Source: Lophium mytilinum (Eukaryota; Ascomycota; Dothideomycetes; Mytilinidiales; Mytilinidiaceae). From it: 64,000 bases of DNA. The stretch spans positions 2,425,114-2,489,113 of the forward strand of contig MU004183.1 of assembly GCA_010093605.1 (NCBI GenBank), written 5' to 3'. The position numbers and the translations under genes were made by a program. Shown here piece by piece: positions 1 through 11,900 of the stretch (the first letter of the stretch is position 1; each line of letters starts with the position of its first letter). The notes below the pieces were generated by a model. That model ran no database searches, was not told the DNA's origin, and saw only the letters and a program-made list of their open reading frames with translations.

Positions 1-2536
1 GGTCTATAATAGGGCTTAATATATTAAGCTAATAAGCTACTAGTTTAATCTTTAGGTTGCAGCTAACCTGCGTTTGCAAGGTAATAGAATTAGTAAAGAA
101 GTTAATAATAGCTTAGTATTACTATAGCTAGGTTATACTAAGAATATATTAATACTCTTTAAGGTCTAGAATATATATAGTTAAAGTACCTAATAGCATA
201 TAGATCTTAAATAGAATCTCTAAGGCTTTTATACTAATTATAGTTATACCTAAGGGGAGTTTAACTACCTTAGGGGCTATTATTTTAATATTCCTTAGCT
301 AATATTAAGCATGCTTTAATAATATATAGACGGAATTAGCGCTATAGTTAATTAAGAAGGTAGTCCTTTTCTAATAGTTAAATAGTTCTAAAGTTTCTTT
401 ATATTCTAAAAGATATTTACCTAGAGAGTTAAAATAGTAGATCCTTTCTTCTATTAATTTAATAATAATTTAGTTAAAAGAATTATTAAAGGGCGGCTAA
501 TTCTTTTCTATTATAAGTTTATAAAAAGTAGAAGTCTTATCTTTTAGATTAGTTAGTTGCTTTAAGGCTACTAACCCTTCTAGTTTTCTAATAGCTTCTT
601 AGCTAGCTAAGTATAGTTGCGTTTAATATAGCCCTTCTTACTATAATTATAGTACTTATGCATATTAGTATTCTATTAAGTATTATCTTTACTATATTTA
701 CTATAGCCTTAACCGCGTTCTTAAGATCTAGTAGTATTTCTACCTTTAAAGGCATTAAGTTTAGCATTATCTTTAGTATCTAGATATTTATATTTATTAG
801 AATTAATATTAGTTTCTTAGAAGTAATTATTATCTAATTCTTTATTAGCCCTAGAGATAGTATTAAGGCGGCCCTAATAGTCTCTTATTCTCTTATACTA
901 GAAGATCTAATACTTATTAGTAGTAGCAACCCACGCTATCTATTTATTAAAATTAGAAGGGGCCTACGCTTAGGCGTTAATATAAAACTTAAGGCTAGGT
1001 TTTAAACCTGCGCAGGCATATTAATATACTTTAAGATTAGATAGAGCTATATTAAGAGGGTATATATAAGCAGCTCTAATAAGCTTATTAAAAAACTAAT
1101 AAGTACTAGTTATCTACACTATTTTATTAAAGTAGCATTAGCGTTACTCTAGCGTATCTGCACTCTTATAGCGGCGGCTAAAGGTAGTAAAAAACTAATC
1201 TAATATAGTAAACTTAGTATTACCTTAGTAGTACTATTAAATATCTTAGTTCTATTAAATAGCCATAGTTCTAGCTATATAGCTGCTAGCTAGCTAAATC
1301 TTTTAAGTTTCTAGCATCTACTAGTAAACCTATTAATAGGCGTCTACTTATATAGTAATAAAGTTATATATTTAAACTATCTAGATAGGGTATATATTAT
1401 TATTAACTTTACCTAACTATATAGCGGGAGTCCTTATAAGGACTTTAGGTAGCGCTATTAAATAAGGTTCTTTTATAGCTAATATTCTTTTAAAGGCTTA
1501 TTAGAGCTCTTATATAGTTTATTCTAATATAGGCTTATTATAGTCTAGCATTAGATAATCTAAGAAAGCGTTAAATAATAGACTCTAGGAGTTAGTAGCA
1601 CTCTAAGAAGTAGGCTGCTACTAGGGGTTATCTAATATATTCTTAATACAGGTATAGTAATTAGAGACTATAGCTTATAGCTATTCTAGTATAGTAGCCT
1701 ACTACTATTATATAGAAGAAGCTAATATAGAACTAAAGAGTTCTAGTTTCTAGTAATCTATTATATACTCTATTATAGGGGCTTAGAAGCGTTAATAGCT
1801 ATTTAAAGAAGATATAAATAATAGCCCTTAATAGGTAAGCTCTAGATTATAGGCTAGGGTACTACTATAAATAATTAGAGGACCTTAAACTAGTAGCTTA
1901 ATAGGTTCTAGGGTAGCGGCCTACTTAGCCTATAAGGCTAACATTAGATTAGATAGATTATAAGATATAGTGCTAAACTAAGAGAGCCTTTAGAAGAGTC
2001 CTTAAAGGTTAAAAGGTAATCTATTAGAATAATAATATCTATTACTAGATATAAAAGAAAGCTAAGGGTTATAGAATATCTAAGAATAAGAAAGAGTAGA
2101 AAAGAGTTAATAACTATAATATAATTAAAGTAAAGAGTAAGAAAAGGGTACTAAGATAGTAATATTAAGTTTCTTTCTTAAATGCTTTTTAATATCCCGT
2201 TAGAGAGGGAGGATTCTTAGAAGGACTTCTCCGCCTTCTTCTTATAATTAACTTATAAGAATTTCTAATTACTATATAATTATTAGGCTCTATTAAGCTA
2301 TAATATTATTCTTCTTACTATCCTACTATTAATCTTACTTTAGTAGCTAATAGAACGCGTAGTTAGTTGCGTAGAAGTATTAAAAGGAATAGGAAAATCC
2401 TATAGTAATATTCTAGCTAAGGGCTCTTTAGACCTATACTATTTAATTTTTATAAGAATATTTATAATAGGTAGTTATACTATAACGCCGGCCTAATACT
2501 AATTAGGGGCTATTATTAATAGTTATTATTAATTAC
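1..2536 (-). mobile_element. RIP-degraded retroelement remnant left of the nested LTR elements
   Basis: The stretch is AT-rich and full of stops in every frame, with almost no CA or TG dinucleotides. On the minus strand at about 613-664 one frame reads as a zinc-knuckle-like motif in which Cys and His codons have become Tyr (visible core KKGYIKRN), as expected when TGT and CAT are converted by RIP. Further along the same strand, at about 310-350, a stretch resembling a retroviral-type aspartic protease start follows, which would fit gag then pol order. The family could be Ty1/copia, but this is a guess. Its left end is outside the window, and its right end is cut by the ATTAC insertion site of the next element. 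Confidence 0.45.
2532..2536. repeat. Target site duplication, left copy (ATTAC)
   Basis: The five bases ATTAC directly precede the outer 5' LTR and recur directly after the 3' LTR at 18926-18930, as expected for integrase-mediated insertion of a Ty3/gypsy element. Confidence 0.8.
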
Positions 2537-2737
2537 TATTATAGCTATATATTTATATATAATATATAACTAGAGGTTATATAATAAAGGCTCTATAGAA
2601 TAGGTAAACGTTGCTCCGCCCCTTTAGGTTATTATAATATCTATTCTAGAAACCTCTTCCTCTCTTATATTTATCTTTTATTAATATTAATACTATTTAA
2701 TTTAATAATTCTAATATTCTAACCTTAAGCCCTAATA
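2537..2737 (+). repeat. Outer element 5' LTR (201 bp)
   Basis: The sequence is nearly identical to 18725-18925, with differences mostly of the C/T or G/A kind that RIP makes. Ends are TATTATAG and CCCTAATA. Confidence 0.88.
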
Positions 2738-5700
2738 TAAGATAAATACCCTTCTAGCTTCTAGGAGTAATAAAAGTAACCCCTAGAAAATTTTCCGTAA
2801 TAGAGTACGCTCTTATAATAAGCTATAGTATACCTATATCTAGATAGCAACTATTAGTAGTATTATAGACCCCTAATAAAGACTATACTTAATAATATAG
2901 TATCCTTCTATTAGCAGCGCCGCGGGCCCCTAATAAAGTAATCTAGCTATTATATATAAAGCTAGATAATAGACCTTATAACTATAGTAGATACTCTATA
3001 ATAAGCCCCTATAATAAAGGGGTAGTAGTAGCACCCTAGAAAGTTCTTACTAATTCTTATTAATTACTTTAACGGCTCTATAACTTCTTCTTCTACCTAT
3101 TACTATTATTAAATAGAGACTAATGCCTAGAAAGCTTAGTATAGATAATAGCGCGCGCGCGCCTAGTATTACTAATTAATTACTATTACTATATAGAGAC
3201 TAACACCCGGAAAGCTTAGTATTAATAATAGTAAGCCTAAGTATATACCTAGCGTTATAGAATAAGTACCTATATACTATCTATTTTCTATATACTATTT
3301 ATTTTCTATATACTATCTATTCTAGTATACTACCTGCGCCTTATAAATACTAAACTTATTATTTACTATAACCTGCTAGGTAGTCCCGTAGATAGGCGCA
3401 ACTAGTGCTACTAGTACTACCCTCTTAAACCTTCTACGCGTCTAAGAGTGCATAGTAAATAATCTAAATTTAACGGGTTCTTATATATAAATTTAATACC
3501 TTACCCCTTTAAGTTTTCTTTCTTCTATACTAACTTTTTCTACCTTTTTATATAGCTAACTCTAACTACTATACTTTTAACCGCGCTAAAGCTCTATAGT
3601 TTAGTAACTCTATCTCTAGTAGATGCTCTACTGCTAGACGCCTATTTAGTAACGCTAATAGTATTTCTATTAACCCCCGCCGCATTAGCATTATATTATA
3701 TTAAGAAGGCGCCTTTAACCTATAGTACCTTCTTATAGGAGATAATAATAATAATATAATATAGATTAATTATAGCCTATAGCCTTCTTTTATTTAGCCT
3801 ATAAACTAACCCTTCTAAGCAACTTAATTCTAGTTATAGATACTAGCTACTACTTCTTAACTAGCTCTATCTATTAGACTAGTTCCTCTAGTAATACCCG
3901 CTAACCTATAATATTATTAGAATAAGTTTAGTACTATAGGTAAGCCTCTACTAGTTACTCTAGCTTCTCTAACTATAGAGAAGACTATACTTCTACTTTC
4001 CTACATAGGTAGCTATATACTAGGCAACTTTAATTTACCTAAAGAACTTAAAAATATAACTGCTAGCCTTAATAATATAACTACTAGTCTTAATAATATA
4101 ACTGCCGCCTATAATAAGAACTTCTTCTCTAACTTTAATTTAGCTAATAAATATAATTATTAAGAGAAGAAACGCTACTTTAGTAGTAATATAGATAATA
4201 AAGTTAATAAGCTCTAGATAGCCTACTAAGGTATTACTATTAATATTAATACTTTTAAGGTAACGGCCTACTATAATACTACCGCTAGGCCTAACTGCTA
4301 GTCCTGCAACTCTAACTATCTAAGAATAGTTCCGCCTTATAGTATGCCCTTCTCTAATATATTCCCTTTATAATACTAGTCTACCTGCATTAAGTTAATT
4401 ATTAGATTTAATACCCCGGACCTAGCTTAGTAAGCGGCGGGTATAGAATAGAGTAATAAAACTAAGACTACTATAATACGTATTAAAAACTATTAATAAT
4501 TGCGTATTATAATTATATAGTATATAAATAGCTCTATCTTTAAGATATACTATAGAGACGGAGCCTATAAATAATATAAACTATAAACCCTATAGAACCT
4601 TATTAAGAATATCTAACTTATACTATAATAGTAGTAGAATTATATTATATTAGCCTATATAGACTATATAGACTATAAGTATAAAATAAATATTACTATA
4701 TAAGAATAAGACGCTGCTAATATAATAGTTCTTAGCCTAAATAAGAAGTATTTAAATACTAATACTAAACTCTTTAAGCTCTATATGTAGGTACGCACTC
4801 TTAGTAATATACTAGAAGCTGCAAAGATAGACTTAGTATAAGTGCGTTATAGGTAAGATAAGAAATACACCTAGTTTTAAGCTTAAATAGGCTAGCTTAA
4901 TAAGCTAGATATTATATACTAATAAGCCCTAGACTATATTACTTAGCTTAAAGCCTAACTCTATTAAAACTTACTAGTAGAATAACCTAATAATATATAC
5001 GCGGCCCTACGTAGACATTAATCTAACTATAACTCTACTAATAATAACTCTCCTCCTCTACTAACGGGACTATATATACTTAACCTAGATAACTTCTAAT
5101 ATAATTATATGCTAGGTTAACACTTTAGTACTATAGAAGGTAGAGGCGGAGGTAATCTAGACCTAAGCTAGCTAGGCGGCTTTACCTAACTATAGGTTTA
5201 TAGCCCCGCGTACCCTTAATATAAATAACTAGAATCTAGGCCTAAATATATATACCTATAGGATTTTAAATTAGAAGCTAAGGTATACGCGGCCTAGAAG
5301 AATTACCTAATTTACTTAGTTTAAGTAGACTAATAGACTTACCCTACTACTATAACCTAGATCTAGCTTACTATTAGCTATTATAAGGGGCGCGCATATA
5401 AGGTTATAGAAGATTATAGTCTTCTTATATCTACTAACCTATATTAATTACTTAATAAGCTTATCTAGAACCTAGATACTATATTCTAAGAAAGTAACGC
5501 AGTCTATTATAATTGCCTTCTTAACTAGCTTAATAGCTATAGCATAAAATAGCGTTCTAATAAGAAGACGTCTAACTTTCTATAATACCTTAATATTATT
5601 CTTAATAGACTTAAGTATAGTTAAATTAATAATAGTCTTATAACTTATTACTAACACCTTAAGAAAACGCTGTATATAAATCTTACTAAATATATTAACT

Positions 5701-5979
5701 TTAGTTTATTAATCTAGTACTAGGTAAAAGATAATATTCTATATAAAGACTATTACCGCATTTAATAAGAAAAGTAAGCTAAAGATAAACTTCTAGCTAT
5801 ATAAATCTTAGCATGCTATCTAAATAATATATACGCGTAGAATAGCTATTATAATTTAAATTAAGCCTAGCGTAGTAAAGTATCTACTACTAAGACTAAT
5901 AATTAGGTTATAGTTAAGAAGACTACTACTATTCTACTACTAAGTATCCTACTATACATCCGGCTACGCCTTAGTAAGA

Positions 5980-8151
5980 AAGAACGCTGCTTTAGCTGCT
6001 TTAAGAAAAACTACCGCGCCGGCAACTCTAAGTATCCTATAGTTAGAAAGACTATAATAGAGTTTTAGCGTAATAAGCGCCTTATAGCTGCTAGTATTAA
6101 TAGTATTAAACTTAATACTTTTAAGTATAGTAGTAATAAGAAGTGCTAGTATAAATATAAATATAAGAACTATAACTAGAAGAAAGATAACTACGCAGTT
6201 TACTCTAATTACTTAGAAAATACTTAATCTCTAATAAAAGTTATTATTAGAGATAGTTAGAAGACACGCTAGCTTAAGTTCTTATATATATTTAAGAGCT
6301 TAAGCTACCTCCTCTAAAACTACTAGATATTAAGCTCTCTATATACGCTATTAGACTTACTCCTCTCTCTAGTAAGTAAATAGACTTTAACTATAAGATT
6401 ATTACTTTAACTAGAATAGTTAAATTAACTATTCTTATAGATTCTAGATATAGCGGCTTTATATTTATTTCTATAAGCTTTATAAACTACTATAAGCTTA
6501 ATATCTATAAAGCTACTCTATATAATATTAAACTACTAAATAGTTCTATATTAGTTATTAATAAAGCGGCTAAAGTTACTATATAAATTAAGAGCTACTA
6601 TAATAAGTTCTAGGCTCTAATTTATAACCTAAAGGGCTATAATATTATTCTTAAAATAGGCTAGCTTATAATGCATAATGCCTATATAAAATTTAGTACT
6701 AGAATAATATAACTAGATTTAGACTACTACTATTTTTAATACCTAGTTAATTATAAACTAGTCTATATCTAGTCTAAAGACCCCATTGCTTGCACTAGTA
6801 AGCGCCTATTCTAGTAGAAGCTTAACGCTTAGCTTACTACTTTTAAAGCACTTAATATTAATATAGTATCTAGTAATAAGTATTTATATAACTTCTAGTA
6901 ATTACTAGAAGAAGATACTATCTATATATAGCCTAAATATTTTAAGCTAGCGCTTATAGATAAGAAAGTAGAAGCCTAAGCGCGCGCTAAAGAACGCCTA
7001 TATAAACCTAGTAATATTATTCTAGGTCTAGCTAATTTTACTAATAACTTAGTAGCTATTAGTCTCTATATAATATTAAAAGACAACTAATAGAAATTCT
7101 TTAAGAAAATAGAGCGTAAACTAATAACCTGCAATAAACTTAAAGTATTAGTACCTATAGAATATTATAGCTTCCTTAATATATAGAACCTAAAGAAAGC
7201 TAATAAGCTACTACTATACTATAAGGCTAAAGATAGTATAAATATTAACTACTATATTAATATTAAACTAGAAACTAAGGCCCTAGCTTATAAAGTCTAC
7301 GGCCTTTTATAAGATAAAATATTAGTTATTAAAACGTTTATTAATAAGATATATAGAAAAGAATATATTTATAAAAGTAATAGTTAGTATACTACTCTAG
7401 TAATTATTATTTATAAATTTAGAAGAGGCTTATACATCTATATTAACTACCGCGGACTTAATATAGTTACTATTAAGGCCCGTAATATACCTCCCGCTAT
7501 AAAGGATACTCTTACACTTTTAAAACACGCTTAATACTATATAAAATTTAATATTATTACTGCTTTTAATACTATTAGAATATAAAAGAGTAATAAAAAG
7601 TATATAGCATTCTTTATAAGGTATAGTTTATTTAAATTTACTATTCTACCCTTTAGCCTATGCAACGCCCTAGTAACCTTTTAGGCCTTTATTAATAATA
7701 TACTCTTAGAGTACCTTAATAACTTCTATATAGCCTATCTTAATAATATTCTTATCTTTAGTAAGATATTAGAGAATTATATAGGCTATATTAAGAAGGT
7801 TCTCTAATAACTCTATAAGGCTAGTCTCTTTCTTAATATTACTAAGTATAAATTCTATAAATAAGAAGTTAAATATTTAGGCGTTATTATTAGTATTAAC
7901 GGCCTTAAGATAGATCTAGCTAAAGTTAAGATAGTTATTAACTAGCCCTAGCTATAAAACCTATATAATATATAAGCCTTTCTAGGCTTCTATAACTTTT
8001 ATAGACGGTTTATTATTACCTATTCTAATATTATAGAACCCCTTACTAGGCTTACTAAAGTAGAGGTCTATAAATAGTTTATATTTCTATAGTAAGAAGG
8101 TAGTTTAGAAGACTTCTTCTTTAAGTAAATAAAGTAAGCATTTATTAACGC
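5980..8151 (+). pseudogene. Outer element pol, first part: zinc knuckle, protease, reverse transcriptase
   Basis: At about 5984-6040 a plus-strand frame gives a knuckle beginning RCFSCFKKN, with the His and last Cys converted to Tyr. At about 6430-6470 a protease active-site region reads LIDSRYSG, where SG and C are expected. From about 7400 the reverse transcriptase fingers and palm are recognisable. The catalytic motif at 7736-7747 reads YLNN instead of YLDD, followed by ILIFS. The thumb/connection stretch follows, and the frame is cut at 8151 by the inner element. Many CAG, CAA and TGG codons are now stops. No intact product is possible. Confidence 0.8.
8147..8151. repeat. Target site duplication of the inner element, left copy (AACGC)
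   Basis: AACGC precedes the left inner LTR and recurs at 15848-15852 immediately after the right inner LTR. Confidence 0.8.
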
Positions 8152-8362
8152 TGTAGGGGGCCGATATAATATAAGTAATAAGGTGTATTAACTATTATAA
8201 AAATCTAAGCTAAGGAGGAGAAAGAGAGCTAGGAGCTCTTAAGAGGTTATAGTTTAAGGCCGGCGCACAGGCCGCAGCCTAGCGCGTCTTGCTTAGGTTA
8301 TGTAAGGGGCGGCACGTAACCTTAGCATATAATTATTAGAATTCTAGGTTTATACTATAATA
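8152..8362 (-). repeat. Inner element LTR, left copy (3' LTR in element orientation, 211 bp)
   Basis: It is nearly identical to 15637-15847. On the plus strand it starts TGTAGGGGG and ends TATAATA. The TG start survived RIP in this copy only. Confidence 0.88.
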
Positions 8363-8376
8363 CTACCCCTCCCTTT
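8363..8376 (-). other. Polypurine tract of the inner element
   Basis: Read on the minus strand this is a run of A and G with one T, abutting the 3' LTR. It is the expected primer site for plus-strand synthesis and supports the minus orientation of this element. Confidence 0.6.
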
Positions 8377-8999
8377 AAAAGCTAAAGTCCTATAAGGTTT
8401 ATAACATATTATAGCTCCTTTATTCTTTCTATTCTATTTATATTAAGCTGCTTATGCAGCTCTCTTCTTTATATACTTACTATTATCTATAGTTATTAGT
8501 GCAGCCTTACTATATCTATTATTTCTATTCTTATATTCGCCCTTATATTTATCCTTATATTTATTCTTATAGTTACCCTTATATTTATTCTTATAGTTAT
8601 TCTTAAGTGCTGCAAGCAGACTATATAAATTAATCTAAGGCCTATTATTAACTTCTACCTATTAGAGTTCTACTTTAGGTTACCTATATAGAATAGCCTT
8701 CTTGCGAGATAACTTAGCTACCTAATAAGGTTGCCGTTTAAACTTACTTAGGCTAGTGCTAAGAATATTCTATAGGCCTACTATTACTGCGGCAGCGCTT
8801 ATACTCTTACCTATTATCTTTATAACCTCCTATTTAGACATGCTAAATATTAGATAAGGTTCTACTTTAAGGCTATGCTTATTATAGTACTCTATAAGGA
8901 GCTTATTATAGCTATCCGCGTTCTAGTAAGGTTTCTATTTAGGCCGGGTATTATTATAACTAGTCTAGGCCATCTTATATATAAGGTATAGCTTCTTAC

Positions 9000-11900
9000 C
9001 TATATATAGATCTAGTTAGCGGCCGTTAAATCTAGAATTAAGGACTTTATTAATATAGTACTACCCTATAAAGCTATCTTCTTCTATCTTAAGTATAGGT
9101 AGGGGTTCTAGATATTATTCTAGAAGGGGCGGATTCTTATTAATTTAATAAAGTAGCCACGGGTGGAATACTAGAAAGATTCCTTTTATAGACTTAGAAA
9201 GTTCTAGCTTATATACTATATTATTAATAATACGTGTTATATAGAAGAGACTAAGATTCTTATAGTTAAGAGACTTACTTAGTCGCGTAGTATAGATATT
9301 CTTAGTATTAAGCATAACTATATTATTAACTTTAAACTTAGGGGCTAGTAAGCAGTTCTAGTTAGCTAGTTTCTTTATTTTAGATTAATTCTAATATAGT
9401 TTACCTTTAAGGAACTTACGTAATTTATAGATCCGTGTAATAAGCTTCTTAGCAGCGTCTACACCTTATTTCTCGGGCCCTAGTACAATAATTTCTTGTA
9501 AAAAGAGTTTAAGGCCACTTTTTAGCGTGTATCCTTTAGTAGCCTTAAAGGGGGAGACGCTAGTAGACTAGTTAATATCTATATTAGCTTTAAACTTAGT
9601 AAAGGTAATAAGGTTTACCTAATTATTCTATAGGTAATAGATGTACGCGCGTAGATACTATTTTAAGCCCGCGTTAATAATTTTAGTTTATCTATTAGTC
9701 TCTAGATATACTATTATAGATAGCTTTAGGCGCGTCTCTACGCGTTTATATAAGTGTTTCTAGAAGAATAAGGTAAATTACATACTATAGTTAGAAATAA
9801 TATAGTCTAGATAGCCTTCTTTATACTAAATCTAGTTAATAAAGGCTTATATAACGTTCTCTAGCTCTATAGAGTCTAGAGAAATAAACTTGCACTTCTT
9901 AGAGAGCCTATTAACTACTACTATAACGTGTTAGTACGTTCGGCCCTTAATAGTATAAGGGGGCAGCTTAGTAATAAAGTTAATAGAGATATCTATTTAG
10001 TAATAATTTAGAATTAGTAGTAGTTTAAGTAGGCTATACTTACTATCTTTATAAACCTTTATATATCTATATATATAGTAGGCGTTAATATATATAGTAA
10101 TAGAGTTTATAATTCCTAGCTAGTAGTACTAGAAGAAGAGGTAATAGTAGAGGGAGTTTCTTCTAGTATAGCCTTCTAGTAAAGAGTTATAGGCTTCCTT
10201 AATTAATTATATGCGGAGCTTTGCGTTATATAGAATATATAGGCGGCTATTAATAAATAGCCTATTCTTATAGATTTTATAGTTGCTAAGCTTAATTTTA
10301 ATTTCTTATTTCTAAATTAGTTTAAGTAGAATTTATTATTTGCCTATTTCTTTAGCGTATATAATATGCTAGAGAATGTTATCCTCTATATACGCGTAAT
10401 TAATCCACTAAATAGTAGCGTTATTAGTATAGTTCCCTAGTAAGTCCTTATCTAACTTATTACTAGGCTTAGATACCTTTAGCGCTTCTTCTTTAGTAGT
10501 AGAATCTATAGGTACAGGTTTAGGGGTAAATAGTATAGTAATATTAGGGGTAGCGTTATATAGATCTTTATCTAACTTACTATAGTTAGCTATAGCCTTA
10601 GTTAAGCGCTTCTTCTTTTCTCTAGTTCTATTAGCAGCGAGAATAATATATAGAATATTAGTAGGGTGTTATTCTATAATATTATATATTAGTTAGGTAA
10701 GCCTCTTAATAGGGACTTCCTACTTATTTAGAAGCATGCTAGCGAGTTATAAGGCTTAATATATTTCTTCTAGCAGGTTTCTTTTTTTTAATACTATTTA
10801 TATTTAATATTTAGTCCTAGAATTATTTAAATTGTCTAGAATATTGCTAGGCCTATAAGTAAGGCTATTAGGCTTAGTTAACTGCTTGCCTGGTCGCCAG
10901 TTTAGGATAAAGTTAAATTAAGAGAGATACTTAGCCTATCGGGCTTAACGGCGGTTTAGTTGCTTAAATAATATAAAGTATTCTAGATTCTTATAGTCCG
11001 TCTATACTAGTATAGGGTTAATAATACTAGCGAGCTTAGGGCGCTATTTCTTAAAGGCGCAGATAATAGTAAGTAATTTCTTATTATAGATCTTATAGTT
11101 GCACTTAGCTAGGGTTATCTTTTTAGAAAGAAAGGTAATAGGCTAAAGAATTCCATCTAGTTCTTATTAAGAAAGAATTGCGGCTATAATATAGTTTAAG
11201 GCGTTAGTCTCTAGTATATAGTCTAGATCTAGATTAAAGTAGGCTAGAACTAGTGCGGATAGGAATAAGGCTTTAAGCTTCTTAAAGGCTTGCACTGCTA
11301 GACTATTAGTAAGTAAGGGAAAATTACTTTATTCCGTAGTTTTCTTAGTAAGCTCGGTTAATAGAGTAGTAATTTATAAGTATCCTATAATAAATTATTA
11401 GTAAAAGTTATAGAAACTAAGGAATAATTATATATTCTTAATATTCCGGGGTAGCTTCTAGTTCTAGATAGCACTAACTTTAGTAGAGTCTATTTCTATT
11501 CTATTAGGTATAATAATTAGGCCTAGGTATTTAACTCTCTTAACTAAAAAGTAACACTTATTAATATTAAGGTAGAGGCCGGCGTTGCGTAGTATAGTTA
11601 GGACGTTTATATAGTCCTTCTTATAGTCTTTCTTATTATTACTATATATAAGAACGTTGTCTATATAGGCTATATAGTAGATATTAAAGTATAGTTATAG
11701 TATAGAATTAATAAAGAATTAGAATATTCTAGAAGCATTATATAAGCTAAAAGGTATAATATTAAATTTAAAGATACTATATTAGATGCGGAATACTATT
11801 TTAGATTAATTACCTTCTTTAACACGGATATTATTAAAGGCTACAATAATATTAAAGATAGAGTATATCTTAGCTTTATAGAGCTACGTAATTATATTAT

